A DNA stretch of 64,000 nucleotides from Dendronephthya gigantea (GCF_004324835.1 NW_021163323.1:62001-126000); one strand, 5' to 3'; counted from the first letter of the stretch, positions 1 through 10,703 are shown. Made by a program: numbers and translations. The notes: generated from the letters alone by a model not told the origin.

Positions 1-20
1 AAAATTGTGAATATGGATAC

Positions 21-66
21 CTTTCCAGCAGATCTTCCAAGACCACCTGAAATATCCATATTATAT
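21..66 (-). pseudogene. AGXT-like penultimate exon, fragment cut by window edge
   Basis: A 46-bp exon with acceptor CAG and donor GTATCC encodes YNMDISGGLGRSAGK after one leftover base. It matches the end of alanine-glyoxylate aminotransferase, where human AGT reads EIMGGLGPSTGK. The final exon would lie left of the window. Only the tail of the enzyme is present, as in every other unit. Confidence 0.6.
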
Positions 67-182
67 CTGAAAAAGAAATTGATTATTCAATTCCCCCTCT
101 TTACTGGACCTCTATGAATAACCCCCCTGCAAGTATTAAAAATATGACAGTTGGCAGAGGGGGATTTATTCCCAAGATTAAC

Positions 183-288
183 CACTCAGCAAGTACCGTA
201 AATGAAAGAAATCACACCCCCTGCCCATATTAAAAATGAGGCTGTTAGCAGGGGGGTGATTGCCTCCATTTACAGTACTTGCTGAGTG
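183..288. repeat. GC-rich foldback hairpin, unit 0
   Basis: The arms CACTCAGCAAGTAC and GTACTTGCTGAGTG continue inward to a C-run and a G-run (CCCCCTGC and GCAGGGGGG), giving a stem of about 42 bp around a loop of about 24 bp. A second, smaller C-run/G-run pair lies at about 123 to 165. It is probably a foldback mobile element carried passively in each unit. Confidence 0.7.
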
Positions 289-502
289 AATGAACCACTT
301 ATGCAAAAAACTATGGAGTTGTTCTTCTGATAGGTATTCTGTGCCTACACTTTCTTTTACTTTTATTGTATTTTTATCTTCACTTGAAAGCACGACATGA
401 AATTACCATTTAGACCAAACCCGGGGAGTGACAGGAGTCAATGACCAAATTCATTATTCATTCTGTTTCGAGAAATGCATTATAGTTTAAAATTTAGTTT
501 AG

Positions 503-1177
503 CCGAATTCATATTAGAGGCGGGAAACTCGTCTTACAAGGTCAAGGAAAACAGGAAACTCGTCTTACAGGGGAAACTCCTCTTGGAAACTCATCTTAGA
601 CGGGAAACTCGTCTGATGTGAATCAGGCCACAGACGGGTTTCTCGTCAGAATTTTCCCGCCTAACTTTCCCGTCTAAACAAACGGTTAATTTGAACGGGA
701 ATCCCTTCTGGACGAGAAACTCGTCTTAAATTCGCATTTAGACGGATAAATCAGACGAGTTTCTGAAATATCAACACGGTCAAAGACAGAACAAGCGGGT
801 AAAGCCCGCCGCACAAGAGAGCTATCAGCTGAGCTAACGACCTCGCGAGGCAGTTAACTCAGCCTGAAAACTATCCGCACACGATAGAAACTTGCCTCTC
901 GACGCGAATTCCTCACGAAAAACTATCCGCACACGAGAGTAACTTGCTGAGCTAACAGCCTCGCGAGGTCTTTACCTCAGCTACCAGCTCTCGTGTGAGG
1001 CGCACTTAATTGAGAAAATAAACAAAATTATTATCGTAATAATCAGGATACCCTTTTTAGCATTACCCGACCCATTACACGTGTAAATTTTATATCCATT
1101 CCAAGTCATATTAAGACGGGTTTTTACAATCAACTTTCCTGTCTAAGATGAATTTCCCGTGCCTAATATGAATTTGG
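503..1177. mobile_element. Non-autonomous inverted-repeat DNA transposon (MITE), unit 0
   Basis: The ends are imperfect inverted repeats of about 35 bp: CCGAATTCATATTAG on the left, and CCAAATTCATATTAG on the right read in reverse. Inside are many copies of a GACGGGAAACTCGTCT-like motif in both directions, which could be subterminal transposase sites, and a central block with CCTCGCGAGG palindromes. There is no open reading frame of note. It lies beside the 3' end of the LECT2-like reading frame. No clean target duplication is visible, so the superfamily is not assigned. Confidence 0.65.
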
Positions 1178-1280
1178 TTGTTAATGTGAGAGAGATGATA
1201 CCTTCGGCTTCTCCGCTTCCTTGAATATACAATCCATTGTTATATGGTTTGTTGTTGTTTGAATAAGAACGTGATTTTCG

Positions 1281-1707
1281 TCAGATCTTCGCAGCAAATT
1301 GTGTCATGACAGAACTCCCTGGTTTGCAAATTATGTCGACACCATTGTGTGTACGAGAACCTCTGTATAATGATAAATTCACGTTAATTTAATTGTTTTG
1401 TAAGATTATAAGAATATTATCGATTTGCTGTGTTGTTACAAGGTTACATCTGGTCTTACCTTGGTGTTCCGAAATCACCACAACCCTGACTGTCACATTC
1501 ACGGATTAAATTTCTACCATTTGAGCTGCAAAGCTGACCAAGTTTAAAACATTCAACCGCATTATCTAGAAAAAAATCCAGAAAAATACGATGAAGAATA
1601 ACGAAGTGATACTTGAGAATTCTATGAACAAAGATATATATCACAATATGTATTCCAGTACCTGCAAAGACTAGGAATATAACAACGATCTTAACAACTC
1701 CAAACAT
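1281..1707 (-). pseudogene. LECT2-like secreted M23-type protein, truncated, unit 0
   Basis: Three exons with good splice sites and matching phases: 1662-1707 (signal peptide MFGVVKIVVIFLVFA), 1460-1565 and 1281-1362. The mature part has LCSSNGRNLIRECDSQGCG then THNGVDIICKPGSSV, which aligns with leukocyte cell-derived chemotaxin 2 (human ICAGKSSNEIRTCDRHGCG and PHQGVDVLC). LECT2 is a secreted zinc-binding protein of the M23 fold. The H-x3-D ligand pair is present, but TGA follows at AAKI and the C-terminal HxH half is missing. The same frame past the stop still resembles LECT2 (NNNKPYNNG), so this is a broken gene rather than a short one. It is head to head with Kelch gene 1. Confidence 0.65.
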
Positions 1708-2003
1708 CTTTGATCTGCTAAAATTTAATCTTCTAGCTTGAAATGGCTTTTCATCGATATAATGACCGCACTTATACAGGATGTTTAAAAAAACACAACA
1801 CTTAATATTTATGAATATTTTGATACGCTATACGATCTTTTGTCATCAAAACGAAAGTGAATTTCATAAACACTTTGAAGTTGCGTTTTTCTTATTTACC
1901 ACAGCTGTAGATCAATCCACAAGATATCCTGAACCATTTGTGTGTTGATGAAGACTCATTTAGATTGGAATATTATTGCACCGCAAAAATATTTAACTTG
2001 ACT

Positions 2004-2142
2004 TAGACAGAGTAAAATACTAAAGTAGGTCACATCTGAGTGCATTGCAAGCTAATGGGTTAACAAAAGACACTGACAGATAGTTTTGTTAACTTATATT
2101 AACTGACTTTACTCTTCCACTGATGAGTAAAATCATCTGACA
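2004..2142 (+). repeat. 138-bp minisatellite, one copy
   Basis: One unit beginning TAGACAGAGTAAAATACTAAAG and ending near ATCATCTGACA. Each unit contains the inverted pair GTTAACAA and TTGTTAAC about 30 bp apart. It sits between the LECT2-like 5' end and the promoter of gene 1. Confidence 0.85.
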
Positions 2143-2291
2143 CGATTAGGAAAAATCTAGGTTCATAATGCTGGACCATGCAGTTTGACCCATTCACTTG
2201 GCATACATAGCTCAGTGCGTTATACTCCAGTCCCAGTTCTCTCTCTCAGCTCGCGATATTTTTTAATTTATTTGTGGAAAACTGCAGCAAA

Positions 2292-2343
2292 TTCCAGGAA
2301 TTCCTGACAGCAAATGATGCATTTTATGCAAACACTTTATAAG
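2292..2343 (+). promoter_or_regulatory. Type I core promoter of gene 1
   Basis: In order: TTCCAGGAA (2292-2300), which fits the STAT/GAS pattern TTCN3GAA and overlaps the Rel-like AGGAATTCCT; TTATGCAAAC (2324-2333), close to the POU octamer; and TATAAG (2338-2343). A start about 30 bp downstream would give a 5' UTR of about 155 nt. The block is conserved in genes 1, 2, 4 and 6. Function is inferred. Confidence 0.5.
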
Positions 2344-2524
2344 GAAGAGATATTTGTCTTCATAAACTGATCATTTTGGAGAAGATTTCGAGAAAATACA
2401 AACACAGACATCTTCAAGAACGAACACTGTATCTATATTGAGTCTATACAGCGAGGTTTATACTACAGAGCGACAAACAACACAGAACTTGCTTTATTAT
2501 TACGACACAAGAACGACGTGAAAT

Positions 2525-4156
2525 ATGGCTTTAGGTATACAAGGCTACGACGAAGAAAGGTTTGTGGACAAAATCAATCAAAATTTCCTCTGTCAGATTT
2601 GCTTCAACGTCTTGAAAGAGCCGGTTATGTGTTCGAGAAACCAGCATTCTTTTTGCCGTTGTTGTATTACGAAACATCTGGAAAATTCCCAAACATGTCC
2701 AACGTGTGCTGATGAACTGACCGTAGAGACTTTGGCCGAACCACAACGAATGATCAAAGATTATTTAAATGAGTCAAAAATTCGTTGCGTTTACATCGAC
2801 AGAGGTTGTCAAGAGGTTGTAGAATTACAGCATCTTGACCGCCATGAAGATACATGTGGATATACACCAGCCGTTTGTACAAACCAAGGCTGTGGTTTAA
2901 TTGTCAACAAGCGTGATCTTATTCACCATGAAAGTGAAGTCTGTGAATTCCGAAAGTTGAAGTGTCACTCGTGCGGAGAAATGACGAAAACTTTGGCAGA
3001 TATGGAGGAAAGAATGGCGAATATCGAGAAGAATATGGCAACAAATAAAACAGTTGAAACTAAAATAACAAATTTACAGAAAAATATCACAAAAAATACC
3101 ACAGGCACAGGCGCAGATATAAAAGCAGATATGGAAGGAAAACTCGAAGCGGTTAACAGCAAAGTCGATGGATTGAAAACAGCTTTGGTCAGAGCTTTTG
3201 ATGAAATAAAGGACGTTCTTATAACGATGGAGGGCAAGATAGAAGAAAACACAAGAAAAGTAAGAAATAGACCAAGTGGTGATAAGAAAAATATTATTGT
3301 TGCTGGAGGTGATGGAACTAACACTGTAGAGATGTTTAACTGGCGCCAAAGAACATGGTTGCCATTACAATCAATGCCAAAGAGACGTTATGGAGCGACT
3401 TCATTTATTTATAACAATCATATGACTATAGCTGGGGGTGACTGTGATTGGTATGACATTGTTGATGATATGATTAGAATGAATATTGACCCAAACCCTG
3501 ATCTCTCAACACACTGGAGCGACTGTCCTGTTAAACTACCTGATAAGTTGAAAAACCACAGCAGTGTGCTGTATAATGATCAGTTCATAGTCTCTGGAGG
3601 TGAAAAGAGAAATGTTTCATCTGACTTGATCAGATCAGTCCAGCTTGTTCCTCCCTATACTGTGAAGACCTTATCAAGAATGCCAGAACCAAGACAATAT
3701 CACAGCATGGAAATATTTGATGATAATTTGTTGATAGTTGGTGGAACTACAACTCACAGATACAAAGACAACCTCAGCAGTGTTGCACTTTACGATATAA
3801 AGAAGAATGAGCTGAAACTGTTGTCACCACTGCCATATGAAGTAAGTGAGATGGCAACTGTAAGATGGGGAGACAACATTGTTGTTATTGGTGGCAAAGA
3901 CAAACATGACAAGGCATTAGATACAGTTATCATTTACAATGTCAAGACAGAACAAAGTCACATGCTGCCATCAATGAGATGTAAGAGGTGGAGATGTACT
4001 GCAGTTGTTATTGAAAACAACATTGTAGTCCTGGGAGGGTGTGGTGGGCGAGGACCGCTGAAGTCAGTTGAAGGTTTCAACTTTGAAAGGTATTCTTGGG
4101 AAGAACTTCCAGAAATGTCTGAAGCAAGATACTCGCACACTGCTGTTGTTGTGTAA
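2525..4156 (+). CDS. RING-TRAF zinc finger-coiled coil-Kelch protein, gene 1
   Basis: A 543-residue single-exon protein. The RING finger uses C23, C26, C36, H41, C44, C47, C58 and C61. Two TRAF-type fingers follow (C88-x6-C95-x11-H107-x3-C111 and C118-x4-C123-x11-H135-x4-C140), then a charged coiled coil at about 155-245. Six Kelch blades have their GG pairs at 261, 304, 358, 406, 456 and 504. By family knowledge it is a candidate RING ubiquitin ligase whose propeller binds the target; no substrate is known. Residues after the six GG pairs are DGTN, DCDWYD, EKRNV, TTTHRY, K and CGGRGP. It starts MALGIQGYDEERF where most copies have MASYIQGYDEERF. A poly(A) signal AATAAA lies at 4401. Confidence 0.95.
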   Translation: MALGIQGYDEERFVDKINQNFLCQICFNVLKEPVMCSRNQHSFCRCCITKHLENSQTCPTCADELTVETLAEPQRMIKDYLNESKIRCVYIDRGCQEVVELQHLDRHEDTCGYTPAVCTNQGCGLIVNKRDLIHHESEVCEFRKLKCHSCGEMTKTLADMEERMANIEKNMATNKTVETKITNLQKNITKNTTGTGADIKADMEGKLEAVNSKVDGLKTALVRAFDEIKDVLITMEGKIEENTRKVRNRPSGDKKNIIVAGGDGTNTVEMFNWRQRTWLPLQSMPKRRYGATSFIYNNHMTIAGGDCDWYDIVDDMIRMNIDPNPDLSTHWSDCPVKLPDKLKNHSSVLYNDQFIVSGGEKRNVSSDLIRSVQLVPPYTVKTLSRMPEPRQYHSMEIFDDNLLIVGGTTTHRYKDNLSSVALYDIKKNELKLLSPLPYEVSEMATVRWGDNIVVIGGKDKHDKALDTVIIYNVKTEQSHMLPSMRCKRWRCTAVVIENNIVVLGGCGGRGPLKSVEGFNFERYSWEELPEMSEARYSHTAVVV

Positions 4157-4431
4157 ACAATATGTAAGGTATTAAGTGAAAACTCCTAACATATTACGAA
4201 CATTTGAAATATTAAACTATAAGAGTTTCACAAAGTTATAGAAATAGATTGTAGCATTCTAAGTTGATTGTCAGACATATACTGATTTGTATTTTTGTGA
4301 TTGAATTTAAACTGAGTCAGTTCTAGAATTATATATTAAGAACAATAACAAATCTTTGAAAAAGATTTTTTCATTGAGGAAGGCTTAAAATGAAACACAA
4401 AATAAAAGATTTGAAATAAGCTTTTCTGCAC

Positions 4432-4500
4432 CCCCTCCACCTAGGTTTTTCACCCACCCCCCACCCCTCCCCACCTGGGTTCTTCTGCATTGGTCCCCCA
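4432..4500. repeat. CT-rich VNTR, 3' flank of gene 1
   Basis: Imperfect repeats built on CCCCTCCACCTAGGTTTTTCAC-like units lie just after the poly(A) signal, in the convergent zone between the Kelch gene and the AGXT-like tail. Copy number varies from unit to unit. Confidence 0.6.
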
Positions 4501-4738
4501 GACCAAGAATCCTAACTGAGCCTCTGCCTAAAGAAATAGCTCAGTTACCTATTTTAAATATCAGCCTGTCTGTAAATGATGTCTGTGTCTGTCAGACTGC
4601 CACAGACCAAGTCATATTTTAAAATTTAACAATTAAAAAGATTTGGAGAGATAGTTTTACTCTTTATTAAAACAGAACCCAGATTAACTAATAAAAATTG
4701 GTTTGTCAACTAAAATAAAATTCTTGTTTCAAGTTTGC

Positions 4739-5001
4739 TCACAGATTGTTTTGTAATTTCACGTTTTCCATTGCATCCTTGAAGGCTTTTAGTACAAGAT
4801 TTACATTATCTTTTGTACTGTTCAACCCCATCAGACCAACACGCCATATCTGAAAAATTTCACGACAAAAAGTAAGGTTTTTCACAGGGAAAAAAATTTA
4901 CGATTATGGAGGGAATATCTGCGAATATGGAGAAGAAAATTGTGAATATGGATACCTTTCCAGCAGATCTTCCAAGACCACCCGAAATATCCATTTTATA
5001 T
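4739..5001 (-). pseudogene. AGXT-like last two exons, unit 1
   Basis: The penultimate exon 4956-5001 (46 bp) encodes ISGGLGRSAGK, here with a proline-class change near its start. The last exon 4739-4849 (111 bp) reads IWRVGLMGLNSTKDNVNLV to the end KLQNNL. Human AGT ends GKVLRIGLLGCNATRENVD and KKL. Acceptors (CAG) and the donor are intact and the phases fit. The pyridoxal-phosphate domain is missing, so this is a gene tail carried by the duplication. The terminal NNL is not a standard peroxisomal signal. Confidence 0.7.
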
Positions 5002-5124
5002 CTGAAAATGAAATTGATTATTCAATTTTAACACTCTCCCTCTTTAGTGGGCCTCTATGAATCACCCCCCTGCAAGTGTTAAAAATGCGATGTTGGCAGG
5101 GGGGTAGTTCTTCCTAAGATTCAT

Positions 5125-5229
5125 CACTCAGCAAGTACCGTAAATGGAAGGAATCACCCCCCTGCTCATATTAAAAAATGGGCTGTTGGCAGGGGGGTGA
5201 TTGCCTTCATTTACAGTACTTGCTGAGTG
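5125..5229. repeat. GC-rich foldback hairpin, unit 1
   Basis: Same hairpin as at 183-288 with arms CACTCAGCAAGTAC and GTACTTGCTGAGTG. The C-run and G-run are both longer and perfectly paired. Confidence 0.7.
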
Positions 5230-5444
5230 AACGGAACCACTTATGCAAAAAACTATGGAGTTGTTCTTCTGATAGGTATTCTGTGCCTACACTTTCTTTT
5301 ACTTTTATTGTATTTTTATCTTTACTTGAAAGCACGTCATGAAATTACCATTTAGACCTAACCCGGGGGGTGACGAGAGTCAATGACCAAATTCATTACT
5401 CATTCTGTTTCGAGAAATGCATTATAGTTTAAAATTTAGTTTAG

Positions 5445-6114
5445 CCGAATTCATATTAGAGGCGGGAAACTCGTCTTACAAGGTCAAGGAAAACAGGAAA
5501 CTCGTCTTACAGGGGAAACTCCTCTTGGAAACTCATCTTAGACGGGAAACTCGTCTGATGTGAATCACGCCACAGACGGGTTTCTCGTCAGAATTTTCCC
5601 GCCTAACTTTCCCGTCTAAACAAACGGTTAATTTGAACGGGAATCCCTTCTGGACGAGAAACTCGTCTTAAATTCGCATTTAGACGGATAAATCAGACGA
5701 GTTTCTGAAATATCAACACGGTCAAGGACGGAACAAGGGTAAAGCCCGCCGCACAAGAGAGCTATCAGCTGAGCTAACGATCTCGCGAGGCAGTTAACTC
5801 AGCCTGAAAACTATCCGCACACGATAGAAACTTGCCTCTCGAGGCGAATTCCTCACGAAAAACTATCCGCACACGAGAGTAACTTGCTGAGCTAACAGCC
5901 TCGCGAAGTCTTTACCTCAGCTACTAGCTCTGGTGTGAGGCGCTAACTGAGAAAATAAACAAAATTATTATCGTAATAATCACGATACCCTTTTTAGCAT
6001 TACCCGACCCATTACGCGTGTAAATTTTATATCCATTCCAAGTCATATTAAGACGGGTTTTTACAATCAACTTTCCTGTCTAAGATGAATTTCCCGTGCC
6101 TAATATGAATTTGG
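5445..6114. mobile_element. Inverted-repeat MITE, unit 1
   Basis: Copy of the unit 0 element, nearly identical. It sits at the same position beside the LECT2-like exons, so it was present before the units were duplicated. Confidence 0.65.
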
Positions 6115-6217
6115 TTATTAATGTGAGAGAGATGATACCTTCGGCTTCTCCGCTTCCTTGAATATACAATCCATTGTTATATGGTTTGTTGTTGTTTGAA
6201 TAAGAACGTGATTTTCG

Positions 6218-6646
6218 TCAGATCTTCGCAGCAAATGGTGTCATGACAGAACTCCCTGGTTTGCAAATTATGTCGACACCATTGTGTGTACGAGAACCTC
6301 TGTATAATGATAAATTCACGTTAATTTAATTGTTTTGTAAGATTATAAGAATATTATCGATTCGCTGTGTTGCTACAAGGTTACATCTGGTCTTACATTG
6401 GTGTTCAGAAATCACCACAACCCTGACTGTCACATTCACGGATTAAATTTCTACCATTTGAGCTGCAAAGCTGACCAAGTTTAAAACATTCAACCGCATT
6501 ATCTAGAAAAATAAATCCAGAAAAATACGATGAAGAATAACGAAGTGATACTTGAGAATTCTTTGAACAAAGATATATATCACAATATGTATTCCAGTAC
6601 CTGCAAAGACTAGGAATATAACAACGATCTTAACAACTCCAAACAT
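6218..6646 (-). pseudogene. LECT2-like fragment, unit 1
   Basis: Same three exons as unit 0. Exon 2 has an extra in-frame TGA in DFGTPR (GGA to TGA) and a changed base at the exon end, on top of the shared stop after AAKI. Exon 3 keeps VMTPFAAKI. Confidence 0.6.
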
Positions 6647-6942
6647 CTTTGATCTGCTAAAATTTAATCTTCTAGCTTGAAATGGCTTTTCATCGATATA
6701 ATGACCGCACTTATACTGGATGTTTAAAAAAACCCTACATTTAATATTTATGAATATTTTTATACGCTATACGATCTTTTGTGATCAAAACGAAAGTGAA
6801 TTTCATAAACACTTTGAAGTTGCGTTTTTCTTATTCACCACAGCTGTAGATCAATCCACAAGATATCCTGAACCATTTGTGTGTTGATGAAAACTCATTT
6901 AGATTGGAATATTATTGCACCGCGAAAATATTCAACTTGACT

Positions 6943-7768
6943 TAGACAGAGTAAAATACTAAAGTAGGTCACATCTGGGTGTATTGCAAGCTAATGGGTT
7001 AACAAGAGACACTGACAGATAGTTTTGTAAACTTATTAACTGACAATACTCTTCCACTGATGAGTAAAATCATCTGGCATTAGACAGAGTAAAATACTAA
7101 AGTAGGTCACATCTGGGTGCATTGCAAGCTAATGGGTTAACAAGAGACACTGACAGATAGTTTTGTTAACTTATTAACTGACAGTATTCTTCCACTGATG
7201 AGTAAAATCATCTGACATTAGACAGAGTAAAATACTAAAGTAGGTCACATCTGGGTGCATTGCAAGTTAATGGGTTAACAAGAGACACTGACAGATAGTT
7301 TTGTTAACTTATTAACTGACAGTATTCTTCCACTGATGAGTAAAATCATGTGACATTAGACAGAGTAAAATACTAAAGTAGGTCAAATCTGGGTGCATTA
7401 CAAGCTAATGGGTTAACAAGAGACACTGACAGATAGTTTTGTTAACTTATTAACTGACAGTATTCTTCCACTGATGAGTAAAATTCTGACATTAGACAGA
7501 GTAAAATACTAAAGTAGGTCACATCTGGGTGCATTGCAAGTTAATGGGTTAACAAGAGACACTGACAGATAGTTTTGTTAACTTATTAACTGACAGTATT
7601 CTTCCACTGATGAGTAAAATCATCTGACATTAGACAGAGTAAAATACTAAAGTAGGTCAAATCTGGGTGCATTACAAGCTAATGGGTTAACAAGAGACAC
7701 TGACAGATAGTTTTGTTAACTTATTAACTGACAGTACTCTTCCACTGATGAGTAAAATCATCTGACAC
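6943..7768 (+). repeat. 138-bp minisatellite, six copies
   Basis: Unit starts at 6943, 7081, 7219, 7357, 7493 and 7631, so the period is 138 bp with one 136-bp unit. This is the longest run in the window. Neighbouring copies differ by only a few bases, which points to recent amplification. Confidence 0.95.
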
Positions 7769-7917
7769 GATTAGGAAAAATCTAGGTTCATAATGCTGGA
7801 CCATGCATTTTGACCCATTCACTTAGCATACATAGCTCAGTGCGTTATACTCCAGTCCCAGTTCTCTCTCTCAGCTCGCGATATTTTTTAATTTATTTGT
7901 GGAAACACGGCAGCAAA

Positions 7918-7969
7918 TTCCAAGAATTCCTGACAGCAAATGATGCATTTTATGCAAACACTTTATAAG
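7918..7969 (+). promoter_or_regulatory. Type I core promoter of gene 2
   Basis: TTCCAAGAA (7918-7926, GAS-like), TATGCAAACA and TATAAG (7964-7969), with the same spacing as gene 1. Confidence 0.5.
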
Positions 7970-8150
7970 GAAGAGATATTTGTCTTCATAAACTAATCAT
8001 TTTGGAGAAGATTTTGAGAAAATACAAACACAGACTTCTCCAAGAACGAACATTGTATCTATATTCAGTCTATACAGCGAGGTTTATACTACAGAGCGAT
8101 AAACAACACAGAACTTGCTTTATTATTACGACACAAGAACGACGTGAAAT

Positions 8151-9779
8151 ATGGCTTCATATATACAAGGCTACGATGAAGAAAGGTTTGTGAACCAAAT
8201 CGATCGAAATTTTCATTGCCAGATTTGCTTCAACGTTTTGAAAGAGCCGGTTATGTGTTCGAGAAACCAGCATTCTTTTTGCCGTTGTTGTATTACGAAA
8301 CATCTGGAAAATTCTCAAACATGCCCAACGTGTGCTGATGAACTGACCGTAGAGACTTTGACCGAACCTTCACGAATGGTAAAAGATTTTTTAAAGGAAT
8401 CGAAAATTCGTTGCGTTTACATCGACAGAGGTTGTCAAGAAGTTGTAGAATTGCAGCATCTTGACCGCCATGAAGATACATGTGGATATACACCAGCCGT
8501 TTGTACAAACCAAGGCTGTGGTTTAATTGTCAACAAGCGTGATCTTATTCACCATGAAAGTGAAGTCTGTGAATTCCGAAATTTGAAATGTCACTCGTGC
8601 GGAGAAATAACCAAAACTTTGGCAGATATGGAGGAAAGAATGGCGAATATCGAGAAGAATAATGTAACAATTAGAACAAAAATAACAAATTTGCAGAAAA
8701 ATGTTGCCACTGTTGCAAATAATATGGAGAAAAACACGGCAGATTTAAAAGCAGATATGGAAGGAAAACACGAAGCGGTTAACAACAAAGTCGATGGATT
8801 GAAAACAGCTTTGGTCAGAGCTTTTGATGAAATGAAGGACGTTCTTATCACGATGGAGGGCAAGATAGAAGAAAACACAAGAAAAGTAAGAAATAGACCA
8901 AGTGGTGATAAGGAAAATATAATTGTTGCTGGAGGTGGACTAACTAATTCTGTAGAGATGTTTAACTGGCGTCAAAGAACATGGTCGCCATTACAATCAA
9001 TACCAAAGTATCGTTATGGAGCGACTTCATTTATTTATAACAATCATATGACTATAGCTGGGGGTTGTGATGGGTCTGACATTGTTGATGATATGATTAG
9101 AATGAATATTCACCCAAACCCTGATCTCTCAACACACTGGAGTGACTGTCCTGTTAAACTACCTGATAAGTTGAAATTCCACAACAGTGTGCTGTATAAT
9201 GATCAGTTGATAGTCTCTGGAGGTGATAATGGAAATGGTTTATCTGACTTGATCAGATCAGTCCAGCTTGTTCCTCCCTATACTGATAAGACCTTATCAA
9301 GAATGCCAGAACCAAGACAATATCACAGCATGGAAATATTTGATGATAATTTGTTGATAGTTGGTGGAAGTACAACTCGCAATTACAAAGACAACCTCAG
9401 CAGTGTCGTACTGTACAATATAAAGAAGAATGAGCTGAAACAGTTGTCCCCACTGCCGTATGAAGTGAGTGATATGGCAACTGTGAGATGGGGAGAGAAC
9501 ATTGTTGTTATTGGTGGCTTTGACAAACATTGCAAGACATTAGATACAGTTATCATTTACAATGTCAAGACAGAACAAAGTCACATGATGCCATCAATGA
9601 GATGTAAGAGGAGGGGATTTACTGCAGTTGTTATTGAAAACAACATTGTAGTCCTGGGAGGGTGGGGTGAGGATGAATACCTGAAGTCAGTTGAAGATTT
9701 CAACTTTGAAAGGTATTCTTGGGAAGAACTTCCAGAAACATCTGAAAGAAGGTGGCTGCACACTGCTGTTGTTGTGTGA
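8151..9779 (+). CDS. RING-TRAF-coiled coil-Kelch protein, gene 2
   Basis: 542 residues, complete. The N-terminus is of the FVNQIDRNFHCQIC class, shared with genes 3, 7 and 9. All RING and TRAF cysteines and histidines are kept. The coil carries an insert KNVATVANNMEKN not seen in gene 1. Residues after the six Kelch GG pairs are GLTN, CDGSD, DNGNG, STTRNY, F and WGEDEY. The second blade loop is shorter than in its relatives, and the CTA core of blade 5 reads FTA. Poly(A) signal at 10023. Confidence 0.95.
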   Translation: MASYIQGYDEERFVNQIDRNFHCQICFNVLKEPVMCSRNQHSFCRCCITKHLENSQTCPTCADELTVETLTEPSRMVKDFLKESKIRCVYIDRGCQEVVELQHLDRHEDTCGYTPAVCTNQGCGLIVNKRDLIHHESEVCEFRNLKCHSCGEITKTLADMEERMANIEKNNVTIRTKITNLQKNVATVANNMEKNTADLKADMEGKHEAVNNKVDGLKTALVRAFDEMKDVLITMEGKIEENTRKVRNRPSGDKENIIVAGGGLTNSVEMFNWRQRTWSPLQSIPKYRYGATSFIYNNHMTIAGGCDGSDIVDDMIRMNIHPNPDLSTHWSDCPVKLPDKLKFHNSVLYNDQLIVSGGDNGNGLSDLIRSVQLVPPYTDKTLSRMPEPRQYHSMEIFDDNLLIVGGSTTRNYKDNLSSVVLYNIKKNELKQLSPLPYEVSDMATVRWGENIVVIGGFDKHCKTLDTVIIYNVKTEQSHMMPSMRCKRRGFTAVVIENNIVVLGGWGEDEYLKSVEDFNFERYSWEELPETSERRWLHTAVVV

Positions 9780-10052
9780 ACAATATGTAAGATATTCAGT
9801 GAAAACTCCTAACATATTATGAACAATTGAAATGAACTATAAGATTTTGACAAAGTTATAGAAATAGATTGTAGCATTCTAAGTTGATTGTCAGACATAT
9901 ACTGATTTGTATTTTTGTGATTGAATTTAAATTGAGCCAGTTCTTAGAATTATATATTAAAGAACAATAACAAATCTATAAAATAAATATTTTCATTGGG
10001 GAGGATTTAAAAAGAAACACCAAATAAAACATTTGAAAAAAGCTTTCTGCAC

Positions 10053-10205
10053 CCCCTCCACCTAGGATTTTTCACCCCCTCCCACATAGGTTTTTCATAC
10101 CCACACCCCATCCCACCCAGGTTTTTTCACCCCCACAACCACATACGTTTTTTCAGCCACAACCCCACCCCTCCCAACCTGGCTTCTTCTGCCCTGGTCC
10201 CCCAG
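10053..10205. repeat. CT-rich VNTR, 3' flank of gene 2
   Basis: About five imperfect units of CACCTAGG or CACATAGG followed by a T-run and C-rich filler. It is longer than the copy after gene 1. Confidence 0.6.
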
Positions 10206-10440
10206 ACCAAGAATCCTAACTGAGCCTCTGCCTCAAGAAATAGCTCAGTTACCTATTTTAAATATCAGCCTGTCTGTAAATGATGTCTGTGTCTGTCAGA
10301 CTGCCACAGACCAAGTATTTTTGAAATTTAACAATTAACAAGATTTGGAGAGATAGTTTTACTCTTTATTAAAACAGAACCCAGATTAACTAATAAAAAT
10401 TGGTTTGTCAACTAAAATAAAATTCTTGTTTCAAGTTTCC

Positions 10441-10703
10441 TCACAGATTGTTTTGTAATTTCACGTTTTCCATTGCATCCTTGAAGGCTTTTAGTACAAG
10501 ATTTACATTATCTTTTGTACTGTTCAACCCCATCAGACCAACACGCCATATCTGAAAAATTTCACGACAAAAAGTAAGGTTTTTCACAGGGAAAAAAATT
10601 TACGATTATGGAGGGAATATCTGCGAATATGGAGAAGAAAATTGTGAATATGGATACCTTTCCAGCAGATCTTCCAAGACCACCCGAAATATCCATTTTA
10701 TAT
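10441..10703 (-). pseudogene. AGXT-like last two exons, unit 2
   Basis: Exons 10658-10703 and 10441-10551, intact at both splice sites and essentially identical to unit 1. Confidence 0.7.

Noticed and set aside
178-393. Minus-strand frame LSSEDKNTIKVKESVGTEYL, repeated in four units
   Set aside because: It crosses the foldback hairpin, matches no family I know, is not flanked by convincing splice sites and is disrupted in other units.
2965-3349. Long minus-strand frames inside every Kelch gene
   Set aside because: They are complements of the coiled-coil and Kelch codons and vary exactly as the + strand gene does.
3300-4150. Diversity-generating retroelement as the cause of the loop variation
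   Set aside because: Changes are not restricted to adenines (TTT, GCT, GTC and GAA all occur), and no template repeat or dedicated reverse transcriptase is present; the only reverse transcriptase here belongs to the DIRS element.
6943-7768. CRISPR-like array
   Set aside because: The repeats are head-to-tail 138-bp units without unique spacers, in an animal genome.
8002-8193. A conserved open frame in the 5' UTR of several Kelch genes (RKYKHRLLQERTLYLYSVY)
   Set aside because: It begins at TTG, not ATG, overlaps the Kelch start out of frame, and is conserved only because the whole leader is duplicated.
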